Positions 56,486 through 64,000 of a DNA stretch of 64,000 bases are shown here, piece by piece. The notes beneath the pieces are model-generated. The model saw nothing but the letters and a program-made list of their open reading frames with translations, was not told the origin of the DNA and did not search any database. A program made the translations under genes and the position numbers. This stretch comes from Spirilliplanes yamanashiensis (lineage in GTDB: Bacteria > Actinomycetota > Actinomycetes > Mycobacteriales > Micromonosporaceae): assembly GCF_016863475.1 (NCBI RefSeq), contig NZ_BOOY01000003.1, positions 62,001 through 126,000 of the forward strand. Reading direction: 5' to 3'. Within the stretch, counting starts at the first letter, position 1. The number at the start of each line of letters is the position of its first letter.

Positions 56486-58570
56486 TCAGCTGTCGTCCGC
56501 GGCCCGGTCGTGGGCGATCCTGACCAGCTCGACCAGGCCGCCCGCGTACTCCTGCGCCTCCGCGTGCGCCTCGGCGAACGGCGGCTGGAAGCCGACGCCC
56601 TCCCACTGCCGGGTCGCCTCGTTCCACCGGTCGTTGCCGACCTCGAAGTTCCAGGCCACGATGCCCAGGTCGTAGTACAGGTGGTCGGCCGAGTTGCCGG
56701 CCGCGGAGTAGAGCACGTCCGCCACCGGGCCGGTGTACGACGGCCAGGTGACCGTGCCGCGCTCGACGGCGATCGCGCCGACGATGCGCCGCGCGCTGTC
56801 CAGGAAGTACTTCTGCTCGTCGATCGACGGCCGCGGCAGCGTGACCCGGCCCTCGGCCTTGTACGCGCCCGGCGACCACATGAAGTAGCCGCCGTAGCTG
56901 TGCACGTTCATCGAGTACCGGATGTTGGGGTGCGCCTCGGCCAGCTCGACCACGTTGCGGCTCTCCGGCTCCGACAGCTCGCCGGTGCCCGCGTACGTGC
57001 CGGACAGGCAGTTGGCGCTGGCGCCCACGTAGCCGTCGAACAGCGACCCGACCGCGTAGTTGCGGTTGACGTCGACGCCCCACAGGTCGCGGTTGCGCGG
57101 GTCGCGGGCCGGCCCGGTGCAGTGGTTGACCAGGTTCTTGCGCTGGAAGTTGAAGTCGTTGAACGAGTAGTTCGCCCCGTCGGGGTTCACCACGGGGACG
57201 ACGAACACCTCGACGGCGTCCAGCAGCTCGCGGGTGGCCGGGTCGGTGGCGTGGTTGGCGAGCAGCCGCTCGGCGAACTCCAGCGTCACCAGCGGCGTGG
57301 CCCACTCCCGCGCGTGCTCCTGCGAGTAGGCGAGCACGCCGGTGCGGGAGCCGTCGCGCACGGCGCCGATGCGCAGCGCCTGCACCGTCCACGGCCGCTG
57401 CGGCACCTCGGCGCCCTCCAGGCCGTCGTCGAGCCGGGCGGGCCCGGCGACGGGCATGGGCACGCCGGCCGAGCCCTCCTCGACGAACGCGCGGAACCGC
57501 TGCGGGTAGCGCGCCGTGACGAAGGCGGCCACGTCGTCGGTCGTGCTGATCACCTTGCCGCCGGCGTCGGTGGCGAGCGAGATCGTCAGGACCCGGTCGC
57601 GGTACGTGGCGCCGAGCGGCCGGTTCGCCCGGCCCGGGTCGACGGTGCGCACCTGTACGCCGTTCATGCCCTGGTCGCCGAAGCGCACCGACTCGACGAC
57701 GACCGCCGCGGCGGCCGGGTCGCCCAGGTAGGCGGCGGCGGTGCGGCGGTAGCCCTGGGTGCGGTTGGGCAGGTCGATGACGTCGACGAGGTGCGGGTAC
57801 TGCCGGCCGAGCCGCTGGATGCGGGCGCGGATGTCGGTCGGCGTCAGGTACGCGTCGATGAAGTCCTTCTGGTACCCGGCGGGCTGCGCGGGCGGCGTCG
57901 CGCCGGGCCACACCGCCGGGGTGATCGCCCGGGAGGCGCCGCCGAGGCTGGACGTCGCCGTGACCCGCACCGGCCGGGCGGGCAGCGGCTGCGGCACCGC
58001 CCAGTGGTACTGGTACTCGCCCGCGTCCTCGAAGCGCACCAGCGGGAACGTCCCGGTCGTGCCGTCGGCGGTGGTCCAGGTGACGGTGATCTCGACGTCC
58101 GGGTCGTCGGACGCGGTGGTGGCGACCTGGGTCTGCAGGAACGTCCGGCCGTTGGTCGTCCACCAGTACGCCTGGAGGAACTGCAGGGTGTCCGCGGCGA
58201 GCACCCGGGCGCCGCGCCGGCTCTCGGCGGCGTGCCGGGCCGCGTCGGCGGAGGTCTGGATGAGCTGGACGGCGACGGCCCCGCGCTCGCGCAGCGCCGC
58301 CAGTTCGCCGGCGGTCACCACGATGTCGGCCAGCACCTGCCCGGGGGCGGTGCGCGGGCGGGCGGCGACGTCGGCCCCGCCGGCGACCAGCTCGGCGAGC
58401 ATCGCCTCGCCCGGCAGGCGGAAGCGGACGAGCCCGGTCTCACCGGCGGCCAGGCTCACCGCGCCCGGTGCGGGCGGCGGGGCCGCGGAGACCGCTCCGG
58501 GGTGGACGATCAGGCCTGCCGTGAGGACGGCTGCGGCTGCGGCGGTGGCCAGCCGGCGGCGTCTGGACAT
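56486..58570 (-). CDS. Secreted M14 zinc carboxypeptidase
   Basis: Encodes 694 residues from ATG 58570 with AGGAGG 5 nt upstream. A Sec signal peptide (about 1-29) is followed by beta-rich domains (about 30-230). The peptidase domain has the metal motif SQEHAREWATP (H419, E422), VVNPDGANYS, GVDVNRNYAVGS, and MNVHSYGGYFMW, with E in WNFEVGNDRWNE as the general base. It removes C-terminal residues outside the cell. Upstream on the minus strand are a small 50-aa gene and a DUF4190 gene. Confidence 0.92.
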   Translation of the reverse strand: MSRRRRLATAAAAAVLTAGLIVHPGAVSAAPPPAPGAVSLAAGETGLVRFRLPGEAMLAELVAGGADVAARPRTAPGQVLADIVVTAGELAALRERGAVAVQLIQTSADAARHAAESRRGARVLAADTLQFLQAYWWTTNGRTFLQTQVATTASDDPDVEITVTWTTADGTTGTFPLVRFEDAGEYQYHWAVPQPLPARPVRVTATSSLGGASRAITPAVWPGATPPAQPAGYQKDFIDAYLTPTDIRARIQRLGRQYPHLVDVIDLPNRTQGYRRTAAAYLGDPAAAAVVVESVRFGDQGMNGVQVRTVDPGRANRPLGATYRDRVLTISLATDAGGKVISTTDDVAAFVTARYPQRFRAFVEEGSAGVPMPVAGPARLDDGLEGAEVPQRPWTVQALRIGAVRDGSRTGVLAYSQEHAREWATPLVTLEFAERLLANHATDPATRELLDAVEVFVVPVVNPDGANYSFNDFNFQRKNLVNHCTGPARDPRNRDLWGVDVNRNYAVGSLFDGYVGASANCLSGTYAGTGELSEPESRNVVELAEAHPNIRYSMNVHSYGGYFMWSPGAYKAEGRVTLPRPSIDEQKYFLDSARRIVGAIAVERGTVTWPSYTGPVADVLYSAAGNSADHLYYDLGIVAWNFEVGNDRWNEATRQWEGVGFQPPFAEAHAEAQEYAGGLVELVRIAHDRAADDS

Positions 58571-58646
58571 GGAACCTCCTGCGACATCGAAGGACGTGGC
58601 TCCACACCACCCGATCCATTGATCGATGTCAACGAAAGGATCTCCG

Positions 58647-58799
58647 TCAGGCGAACAGGGCCCGCACGAACGGCGGCAGCGCCCGGCGCGGGCGCCGCGG
58701 CGGCGTCCCCGGCCGGCCGGCGCGCGCCGGCACCGTCGAGCCGTGCGCGACGGCGAACCGCGACAGGGGGATCGGCTGCGGGGGCGCGCTGGGGGACAT
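58647..58799 (-). CDS. Small basic Pro/Arg-rich protein (50 aa)
   Basis: ATG 58799 has GAGGTGAAC immediately upstream, a good ribosome-binding site. The 50-residue product starts MSPSAPPQPIPLSRF, has a Pro/Arg-rich middle (RAGRPGTPPRRPRR), and ends LPPFVRALFA. It is between DUF4190 and the M14 peptidase gene on the same strand. No family is recognised. Reality rests on the ribosome-binding site and codon use; function unknown. Confidence 0.5.
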   Translation of the reverse strand: MSPSAPPQPIPLSRFAVAHGSTVPARAGRPGTPPRRPRRALPPFVRALFA

Positions 58800-58870
58800 G
58801 GTTCACCTCGTGGTCGCTGGTCGTCCGGGCGAGGCAGAGCATCGGCCGGGCGCCGGGAAACCTGAGCGGG

Positions 58871-59272
58871 TCAGAACAGGAAATGCTTGACCCGGGCCGT
58901 GAACACCAGCCCGACGACCCCGAGCAGCACGCCCCACGCCGCGGTGGCCCGGCCGGCGGCAGGGCCCTGCCGGGTCCGGTTCAGCCCGGCGACGCCCCAG
59001 ACGATCGCCGCGACGCTCACCAGCCCCGCGAAGTTGATCACCAGGCTGGCGATGCCGAACGCGAGGGCCCGGTCGGCGGCGCTGTTGCGGCCCGGCCGCA
59101 CCTCGCCCGGCGCGGGCAGCGGGCGGGCGGCCGCGTGCGCGGCGGCGAGCAGCTGCTCGGCGGGGTAGCCGGCGGCGTCCGGCCGCCGGTCGGCGGGCAC
59201 GGGCAGGCCGGTTGCGGGATCTGCCATCGTCGGTGGACCGTTCATCGTCTGGAACTGCCTGTCCCGGTCCAT
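58871..59272 (-). CDS. DUF4190-domain membrane protein
   Basis: Encodes up to 133 residues; starts at 59245 and 59227 are also possible. A hydrophilic Pro/Ala-rich N-terminus precedes two membrane helices (ALAFGIASLVINFAGLVSV and GVLLGVVGLVFTARV), with the linking GLNRTRQGPAAGRATAAWG, which is the DUF4190 signature. The role is unknown. It lies 27 bp after the TPR gene and is probably transcribed with it. Confidence 0.78.
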   Translation of the reverse strand: MDRDRQFQTMNGPPTMADPATGLPVPADRRPDAAGYPAEQLLAAAHAAARPLPAPGEVRPGRNSAADRALAFGIASLVINFAGLVSVAAIVWGVAGLNRTRQGPAAGRATAAWGVLLGVVGLVFTARVKHFLF

Positions 59273-59299
59273 CGGCCGCGGACGCCCCGACCTGAGGGG

Positions 59300-61483
59300 T
59301 CAGTCCTCGCCGTACATGTCCTCCAGGTACTCCAGGGTCTGCGCCGCCAGCGCGTTGCCGTGCGCCGCGCCCCGGCGCAGCAGCTCCGCCGCCTCCCGCA
59401 GGCTGGCCGGGTCGGTGTGCAGCCGCAGGATGCACATGCCCAGGTAACCGGCCACGTTGTCGTCCTCCGGGGCGGCCGCCCGCAGCGCCCGCTCCGCCTC
59501 GGGGTACCGGCCCGCCTCGAACAGCAGGAAGCCCGCCGCCCCCGCCGCCCGGGTCAGGCCCGCGCGGGCGCCGCGCATCAGCAGGCCCAGGATCTCCGGC
59601 TCGCGGCGCCGCGGGATGCCGCCGGTGTCCTGCACCGCGTCCTGGAACAGCAGCATGCCCAGGTGGCCCGCGGCCACGTCGTCGCCCGCGGCCACCATGC
59701 CGCGCAGGAACTGCTCGGCCGGACCCGGCCCGCCGTGGGCCAGCAGGTGGTCGACGTAGTGGGTCAGGGCGTCCGGGTCGCCCGCCTCGGCGGCGCGGCG
59801 CAGGTACGGCCCGGCCGCCGCGGCGTCACCGTCCAGCTCCAGCGTCAGCCCCAGCGAGAACGCGGCCCCCGGCGCGCCGGAGTCGGCGGCGCGGCGCAGG
59901 TGCGTGATCGCCTCCGCGTACCGGCCCTCGCCCGCCAGGATCGTGCCGAGCAGCTCACCGGCCTCCGCGTCGGCGCCCTGCTCGCCGTCGCCCCGCTCGG
60001 CGAGCGGGCGCACCACCCGTTCCGCCGCCGGGTAGTCGCCCCGGCGCAGCAGCAGGCGGCCCAGCTCCAGCCCGTACCCCCGGGGGTCGATCGCCAGCGC
60101 GCGGCGCAGCAGCGGCTCGGCGGCCGCGTCGTCGCCGCCGGCCAGCAGCAGCCCCAGGGTGCCGGCGGCGGCGTCGTCGCCGGCCTCGGCGGCGGCCCGC
60201 AGGTGCCCGGCGGCCTCGTCGTCGCGGCCCTGCTCGGCGAGCACGGTGCCGAGGAACGCCCGGTGCGCCGGGTTGCCCGGGTCGCGCTCCAGCGCCCGCA
60301 GCAGCAGCTGCTCGGCGTCGGCGGGCCGGTCCTGCACCAGCCGCACCGCGGCGAGGTGGCCCAGCGCCCGGTCGTCGCCCGCCGCCACCGCCCGGGCGAA
60401 CGCCGCGTCGGCGGCCCCGGCGTCGCGGTCGGCGAACGCCCGCACCCCGACGGCCAGCAGCTCGTCGCCGGTGGCCAGCGCCAGCATGGCCTGCCGCACC
60501 GCGACGGGCGGCGTGGACAGCCCCTGCGGCCCCTCGCCGGACTCCGTGCGGTCGACGAGCAGGTCCGCCGCCCGGTACGTGTCGCCGGGGTGCGCGGTCA
60601 GGCACCCGCTCGACGTGCCCCACTCCAGGCCGTCCGCCGCCGGCGGCAGGTCGGTGCGGCCCCGGCGGGCCGGCGACAGGTACGCCCGGTGCAGCGCGTC
60701 CAGCACGGCGGCCGGCACCGGGCGGTCGTACCCGGTGCGGCGGCAGTCGACGGCCGCCGCGACGAACGCCTGCCCCACGTCGTGCAGGGTGCCGGAACCC
60801 TCGGACCAGAGCGCCATCAACCCGGCCGCGCCCGTCAGGTACGCCCCGAGACTCGTCCCGGCCGCCAGCCGCGCGGCGGCGACGATGCGCGGGTCGTCGC
60901 TGGCCTCCGCGCGCCGCAGCTCGGCGTCGGACAGCCGGTCGGCCACGGCCACCCGGTGCGCCCGCCGCACCAGGCGGGTCGCCGCGCCGGGCGTCCCGTC
61001 GGCGGGCGCGGCGTCCAGCCGGCGTAGCGCCGCGTCCCGGACCGTCGCCACCACCAGCGGCGGCAGCGGCATGTCGGCGAGCCCGCCGGGCAGCAGGAAC
61101 CGGTCCAGCCCGTCCAGCCACACGACGCAGTGCCCGGTGTCGAACCCGTCGTCCGCGAGCCGCCGCAGCGCGGCCGCGTCGGCCGGCGCGACGACGTCCC
61201 AGTCGCCGCGCACCCGGCGCACCACCTCGAACGCGGTCCGCGACGTCCCGGCCGCCACCCGCCCGTGCACGACCACCAGCCCACCCGCCTCGACGGCACG
61301 CTCCAGCGCGGGCTCGCAGTCGCGCGGCACGTACGCGGGAAGCCCGTGCTCCTCGTGCCCGGCGGCGGGCGCGACACCGAGGGCCAGCGGATCGGCGTCG
61401 GCGAACCGGTCGGCGCGGCGCCGGGCGAGACGCCGGACGAGGTCGGCCGCGAGCCGGGTGCGGACGTCACGCGAACGGCTCAC
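59300..61483 (-). CDS. NTPase-like protein with TPR/Sel1-type repeats
   Basis: Encodes 727 residues from GTG 61483. The N-terminal part has a degenerate P-loop (HGRVAAGTSR near residues 74-82, missing the Lys) and a Walker-B-like HCVVWLDGLDRFL, as in inactive STAND-type NTPase modules. From about residue 400 there are TPR or Sel1-like repeats (AFARAVAAGDDRALGHLAAV, AEGRYAEAITHLRRAADSG). It resembles actinobacterial TPR proteins with a P-loop-derived N-terminus, likely a scaffold or signalling protein. No partner is evident. Confidence 0.75.
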   Translation of the reverse strand: MSRSRDVRTRLAADLVRRLARRRADRFADADPLALGVAPAAGHEEHGLPAYVPRDCEPALERAVEAGGLVVVHGRVAAGTSRTAFEVVRRVRGDWDVVAPADAAALRRLADDGFDTGHCVVWLDGLDRFLLPGGLADMPLPPLVVATVRDAALRRLDAAPADGTPGAATRLVRRAHRVAVADRLSDAELRRAEASDDPRIVAAARLAAGTSLGAYLTGAAGLMALWSEGSGTLHDVGQAFVAAAVDCRRTGYDRPVPAAVLDALHRAYLSPARRGRTDLPPAADGLEWGTSSGCLTAHPGDTYRAADLLVDRTESGEGPQGLSTPPVAVRQAMLALATGDELLAVGVRAFADRDAGAADAAFARAVAAGDDRALGHLAAVRLVQDRPADAEQLLLRALERDPGNPAHRAFLGTVLAEQGRDDEAAGHLRAAAEAGDDAAAGTLGLLLAGGDDAAAEPLLRRALAIDPRGYGLELGRLLLRRGDYPAAERVVRPLAERGDGEQGADAEAGELLGTILAGEGRYAEAITHLRRAADSGAPGAAFSLGLTLELDGDAAAAGPYLRRAAEAGDPDALTHYVDHLLAHGGPGPAEQFLRGMVAAGDDVAAGHLGMLLFQDAVQDTGGIPRRREPEILGLLMRGARAGLTRAAGAAGFLLFEAGRYPEAERALRAAAPEDDNVAGYLGMCILRLHTDPASLREAAELLRRGAAHGNALAAQTLEYLEDMYGED

Positions 61484-61713
61484 TCGGGCCCCCGGGAAGA
61501 AGATGCTGCGCCCCGGCGAGGATGTTACAACCGCCGCGATCCGCACGGCGCTCTCCGTCGGCGTCGCCGCGCTGCCGTCCCGCCCGGCCTCGCGGGAACG
61601 CGTCACCCGGCCGGATGATTCGGCGCCGGGCGCTGGTCCGGCGCGCTCGGCCCGCCGGTGAGAGCTGGGACTCTGGACAGCCGTCCGAGCACCCACCCCA
61701 AGGAGTCCACCGC

Positions 61714-62445
61714 ATGGCGACAGACGCCCCCGACGAATCGGCCCCGGCAGCGACCGGACGCGGGCAGCAGGTCCTCGACGTGCTGCACAAGGCGATCGAC
61801 ATGCAGAGCCCCCTGGTGCGCAAGAACATCGCCCGGGCCCGCCAGCGCAACCCGGACGCGACACCGGCGGAGGTCGTCCGCACCCTGGAGCGCATGTACG
61901 TCAGCGCCCTGACCGGGACGGGCGCCGCGGTGGGCGGGGCGGCGGCCGCCCCCGGCATCGGCACGGGCGTCGCGCTGGCGCTGTCGGCCGGGGAGGCCCT
62001 GTCGTCGCTGGAGCTGAGCGCCCTCTTCGCGCTGTCCATCGCCGAGGTGCACGGCGTGCCCATCGACGAGCTGGAGCGCCGCCGGACGATCGTGCTGGGC
62101 ATCATGCTGGGCGGTTCCGGCTCCGCCACGATCACGAAGGTCGCCGAGCGGACGGGGCAGCACTGGGCGCGGCAGATCGTCGCCAAGGTGCCCGTCGCCA
62201 CGCTGAAGCAGATCAACGGGGTCCTGGGCCGGCACTTCATCACCAAGTACGGCGCCAAGCAGGGGATCATCGTCCTCGGCCGGGTGGCGCCGTTCGGCAT
62301 CGGCGCGGTGATCGGCGGTGGCGCGAACGCGGCGCTGGCCGCGCTGGCGGTGCGGGCCGGCCGCCGCGCGTTCGGCCCGCCCCCGGAATCGTGGCCGCGG
62401 TCCACTGAGGAACCGGGCGCCTGGCGCGGCACAGCCGTCCGCTGA
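61714..62445 (+). CDS. Hypothetical protein with Gly-rich membrane segments
   Basis: Encodes 243 residues from ATG 61714 behind AAGGAG. The N-terminus is helical (GQQVLDVLHKAIDMQSPLV); the middle has Gly/Ala-rich hydrophobic stretches (ALTGTGAAVGGAAAAPGIGT, GVALALSAGEALSSLELSAL) and a second Gly-rich region (VAPFGIGAVIGGGANAALA). The pattern recalls EcsC-like or glycine-zipper proteins, but assignment is uncertain. It stands alone between divergent and co-directional neighbours. Confidence 0.65.
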   Translation: MATDAPDESAPAATGRGQQVLDVLHKAIDMQSPLVRKNIARARQRNPDATPAEVVRTLERMYVSALTGTGAAVGGAAAAPGIGTGVALALSAGEALSSLELSALFALSIAEVHGVPIDELERRRTIVLGIMLGGSGSATITKVAERTGQHWARQIVAKVPVATLKQINGVLGRHFITKYGAKQGIIVLGRVAPFGIGAVIGGGANAALAALAVRAGRRAFGPPPESWPRSTEEPGAWRGTAVR

Positions 62446-62510
62446 GGCAGGGCGGTCGAGCTGATCGGCAACGTCCGGCGCTGAACCTCCACCATGTGCA
62501 GGCCGACAGG

Positions 62511-62524
62511 CTGGTCCGGACCAG
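62511..62524. promoter_or_regulatory. DasR-like palindrome upstream of the sugar dehydrogenase
   Basis: CTGGTCCGGACCAG is a perfect 14-bp palindrome that matches the DasR-responsive element CTGGTCTAGACCAG except at the two central bases. It is 67 bp before the dehydrogenase start. This and the site at 7269 share the GGTC...GACC form. Confidence 0.6.
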
Positions 62525-62591
62525 GAAAGATCGCCAATACGCTGCGCGGATAGCGCGAGCCGGCGGGCCCGCTTGAGGCACGGAGGCCGTC

Positions 62592-64000
62592 ATGGTGCTG
62601 TCCCGGATCGCCGAACGTCCGAACACGAGGATCCTGCTCATCCTTTTGGTGTCGGTCGTGCTGCTGGTGCCGTCCCTCCTGGCGGTCAGGACGGGTTCCG
62701 CCTCGGCCGCCGTCCCCACGGGCTTCCGCGAGGTGACGGCCTTCAGCGGGCTGGTCAACCCGACGTCCGTGCGGTTCGCGCCGGACGGCCGGATCTTCGT
62801 CGCGGAGAAGCGCGGCACGGTGCAGATGTACGACAGCCTCACCGACACCACCGCGACGCGGGTGGCCGACCTGCGGACGGAAGTGCACAACTTCTGGGAC
62901 CGGGGCCTGCTCGGGCTGGAGATCGACCCGGGCTTCGCGACCGGGCGGCCGTACCTGTACGTGCTGTACACGTTCGACGGGGCCGTCGGTGGGACCGCTC
63001 CGCGGTGGGGCACGGCGGGCGCCGACAGCGACCCGTGCCCGAGCCCGCCCGGCGCCACCTCCGACGGGTGCGTGGTCAGTGGCAAGCTGGCGAAGCTCAC
63101 GCTCAGCGGCACCACCACCTCGAAGCAGGATCTCATCCACGACTGGTGTCAGCAGTACCCGAGCCACAGCATCGGCGACCTCGCGTTCGGCAGCGACGGT
63201 GCGCTCTACGTCTCGGCCGGCGACGGCGCGAGCTTCGATTTCGTCGACTACGGCCAGGACGGCAACCCGGTCAACCCCTGCGGCGACCCTCCCGGAGGCG
63301 TCGGCGGCACGTTGACCGCGCCGCTGGCCGAGGGCGGCGCGTTGCGCTCGCAGGACCTGCGTACCCCCACCGACCCCACGACGCTCGACGGGAGCGTGAT
63401 CCGGGTGTCGCCGGACACCGGCGCGGCGCTGCCCGACAACCCCGGCATCGCCGCGACCAACGCGAACGCCAGGCGGATCGTCGCCTACGGGCTGCGGAAC
63501 CCGTTCCGCATGACGGCCCGGCCGGGCACCAGCGAGCTGTGGCTGGGCGACGTCGGCTGGAGCAGCTTCGAGGAGATCAACCGGATCACCAACCCGGCCG
63601 GCTCGGTGAAGAACTTCGGCTGGCCCTGTTTCGAGGGCGACAACCGCCAGGCCGGCTACGACGGGGCCGACCTGAAACTCTGTGAGGACCTCTACGCGCA
63701 GGCGAACGCGGACACCAAGGCGTACTACTCGTACAAGCACCGCACGCCCCTGAACGGGAACGACAACTGCAACACGACCCGGGGATCCTCCACCGCGGGG
63801 GTGTCGTTCGCGTTCGCCGCGGCGGGTGGGCCCTACCCGGCGGAGTACGACGGTGCGCTGTTCTTCGGCGACTACTCCCGCAACTGCATCTGGTATATGC
63901 CGAAGGGCGTGGACGGCCAGCCCGACAAGCTCAAGGCCAAGCCGTTCGTCAGCGCCGCGAAGACCCCGGTCGGCCTCGAGATGTCACCGCAGGGAGAGCT
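62592..64000 (+). CDS. Secreted PQQ-type sugar (sorbosone/glucose) dehydrogenase, 3' truncated
   Basis: ATG 62592 opens a frame that continues to the window end (about 469 residues, no stop). A signal peptide (about 1-38, ILLILLVSVVLLVPSLLAV) is followed by a six-bladed propeller of the GSDH type: VTAFSGLVNPTSVRFAPDGR, LLGLEIDPGF, SHSIGDLAFGSDGALYVSAG, AYGLRNPFRM and GDVGWSSFEEIN. Such enzymes oxidise sugars with PQQ or act on sugar lactones; carbohydrate-binding domains often follow in actinobacterial members. A DasR-like palindrome upstream suggests GlcNAc-linked control. Confidence 0.88.
   Translation, partial: MVLSRIAERPNTRILLILLVSVVLLVPSLLAVRTGSASAAVPTGFREVTAFSGLVNPTSVRFAPDGRIFVAEKRGTVQMYDSLTDTTATRVADLRTEVHNFWDRGLLGLEIDPGFATGRPYLYVLYTFDGAVGGTAPRWGTAGADSDPCPSPPGATSDGCVVSGKLAKLTLSGTTTSKQDLIHDWCQQYPSHSIGDLAFGSDGALYVSAGDGASFDFVDYGQDGNPVNPCGDPPGGVGGTLTAPLAEGGALRSQDLRTPTDPTTLDGSVIRVSPDTGAALPDNPGIAATNANARRIVAYGLRNPFRMTARPGTSELWLGDVGWSSFEEINRITNPAGSVKNFGWPCFEGDNRQAGYDGADLKLCEDLYAQANADTKAYYSYKHRTPLNGNDNCNTTRGSSTAGVSFAFAAAGGPYPAEYDGALFFGDYSRNCIWYMPKGVDGQPDKLKAKPFVSAAKTPVGLEMSPQGE

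Noticed and set aside
56510-61027. Open frame of about 1500 codons on the plus strand
   Set aside because: It is antisense to the M14 peptidase, DUF4190 and TPR genes, all with clear motifs; long antisense frames are expected at this GC content.
1-64000. CRISPR arrays, IS elements, integrase/att sites, tRNA or rRNA genes
   Set aside because: I looked for regular spacer repeats, transposase motifs, and tRNA T-loop sequences and saw none that could be supported.

Overview
This window is very GC-rich (roughly three quarters G+C by eye), densely coding, uses many GTG starts and ATGA/GTGA gene overlaps, and carries actinobacterial signatures: a sigK/rskA pair with matching promoters, DasR-type palindromes, Pro/Thr-linked secreted glycoside hydrolases, an actinobacterial HTH-TOBE molybdate regulator and a DUF4190 protein. 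A soil or plant-litter actinomycete, most likely of the Micromonosporaceae (Actinoplanes/Micromonospora relatives), fits best; the species cannot be named from the sequence alone. No rRNA, tRNA, IS element, prophage or CRISPR array was seen.

Layout. 0-5.6 kb: 3' part of a TIR-transmembrane-coiled-coil-WD40 protein, then a minus-strand thiol-related pair (GCS2-type ligase and CoA-disulfide-reductase-like flavoprotein). 5.6-14.7 kb: polysaccharide block with a GH16 glucanase behind a LacI-type operator, two tandem GH18 chitinases behind a DasR-like site, DedA, a LacI regulator, a TreS-like GH13 enzyme and an SDR. 14.7-17.3 kb: two paralogous small lipoprotein-like proteins ending in Gly-Gly, translationally linked to a glutathionylspermidine-synthase-like ATP-grasp ligase. 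17.3-22.8 kb: small membrane proteins, a Gfo/Idh/MocA oxidoreductase, DUF2243, and two overlapping Hsp70-like genes with unusual C-terminal domains. 22.9-27.1 kb: sigK-rskA, DUF4383, a fasciclin lipoprotein and a sulfite-oxidase-family enzyme, with three near-identical SigK promoters. 27.1-30.7 kb: small hypotheticals, AraC, STAS, and a gene-poor stretch with a long inverted repeat and a degenerate G-rich tandem array.

30.7-38.0 kb: a coupled three-gene unit (type II PLP racemase/dehydratase, D-Ala-D-X ligase, VanX-type dipeptidase), a cobalamin-riboswitch-controlled cbtB-cbtA pair with a divergent histidine phosphatase, a LysR/EamA divergon and a glycosyltransferase-like gene. 38.0-47.4 kb: a ribosomally synthesised peptide (RiPP) cluster with a Cys/Ser-rich 60-residue precursor, YcaO, two ThiF-like partners, SagB-type dehydrogenase, methyltransferase, hydrolase, and divergently a PIG-L protein and an HFCD (LanD/EpiD-like) flavoprotein. 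47.4-64 kb: molybdate transport genes without modA, two single-domain enzymes, dinB, an EF-G-like ribosomal protection protein with an overlapping leader ORF, DUF2470 plus heme oxygenase, STAS, a LigD-type polymerase, an M14 carboxypeptidase, a TPR/NTPase-like protein and the 5' part of a secreted sugar dehydrogenase.

The strongest candidates for something undescribed are the RiPP cluster, where azole-forming enzymes sit beside a Cys-decarboxylase-type flavoprotein and the precursor ends in Cys; the Gly-Gly lipoprotein/ATP-grasp unit; and the racemase-ligase-dipeptidase unit, which looks like a cell-wall D-Ala-D-X remodelling set with an unusual racemase.
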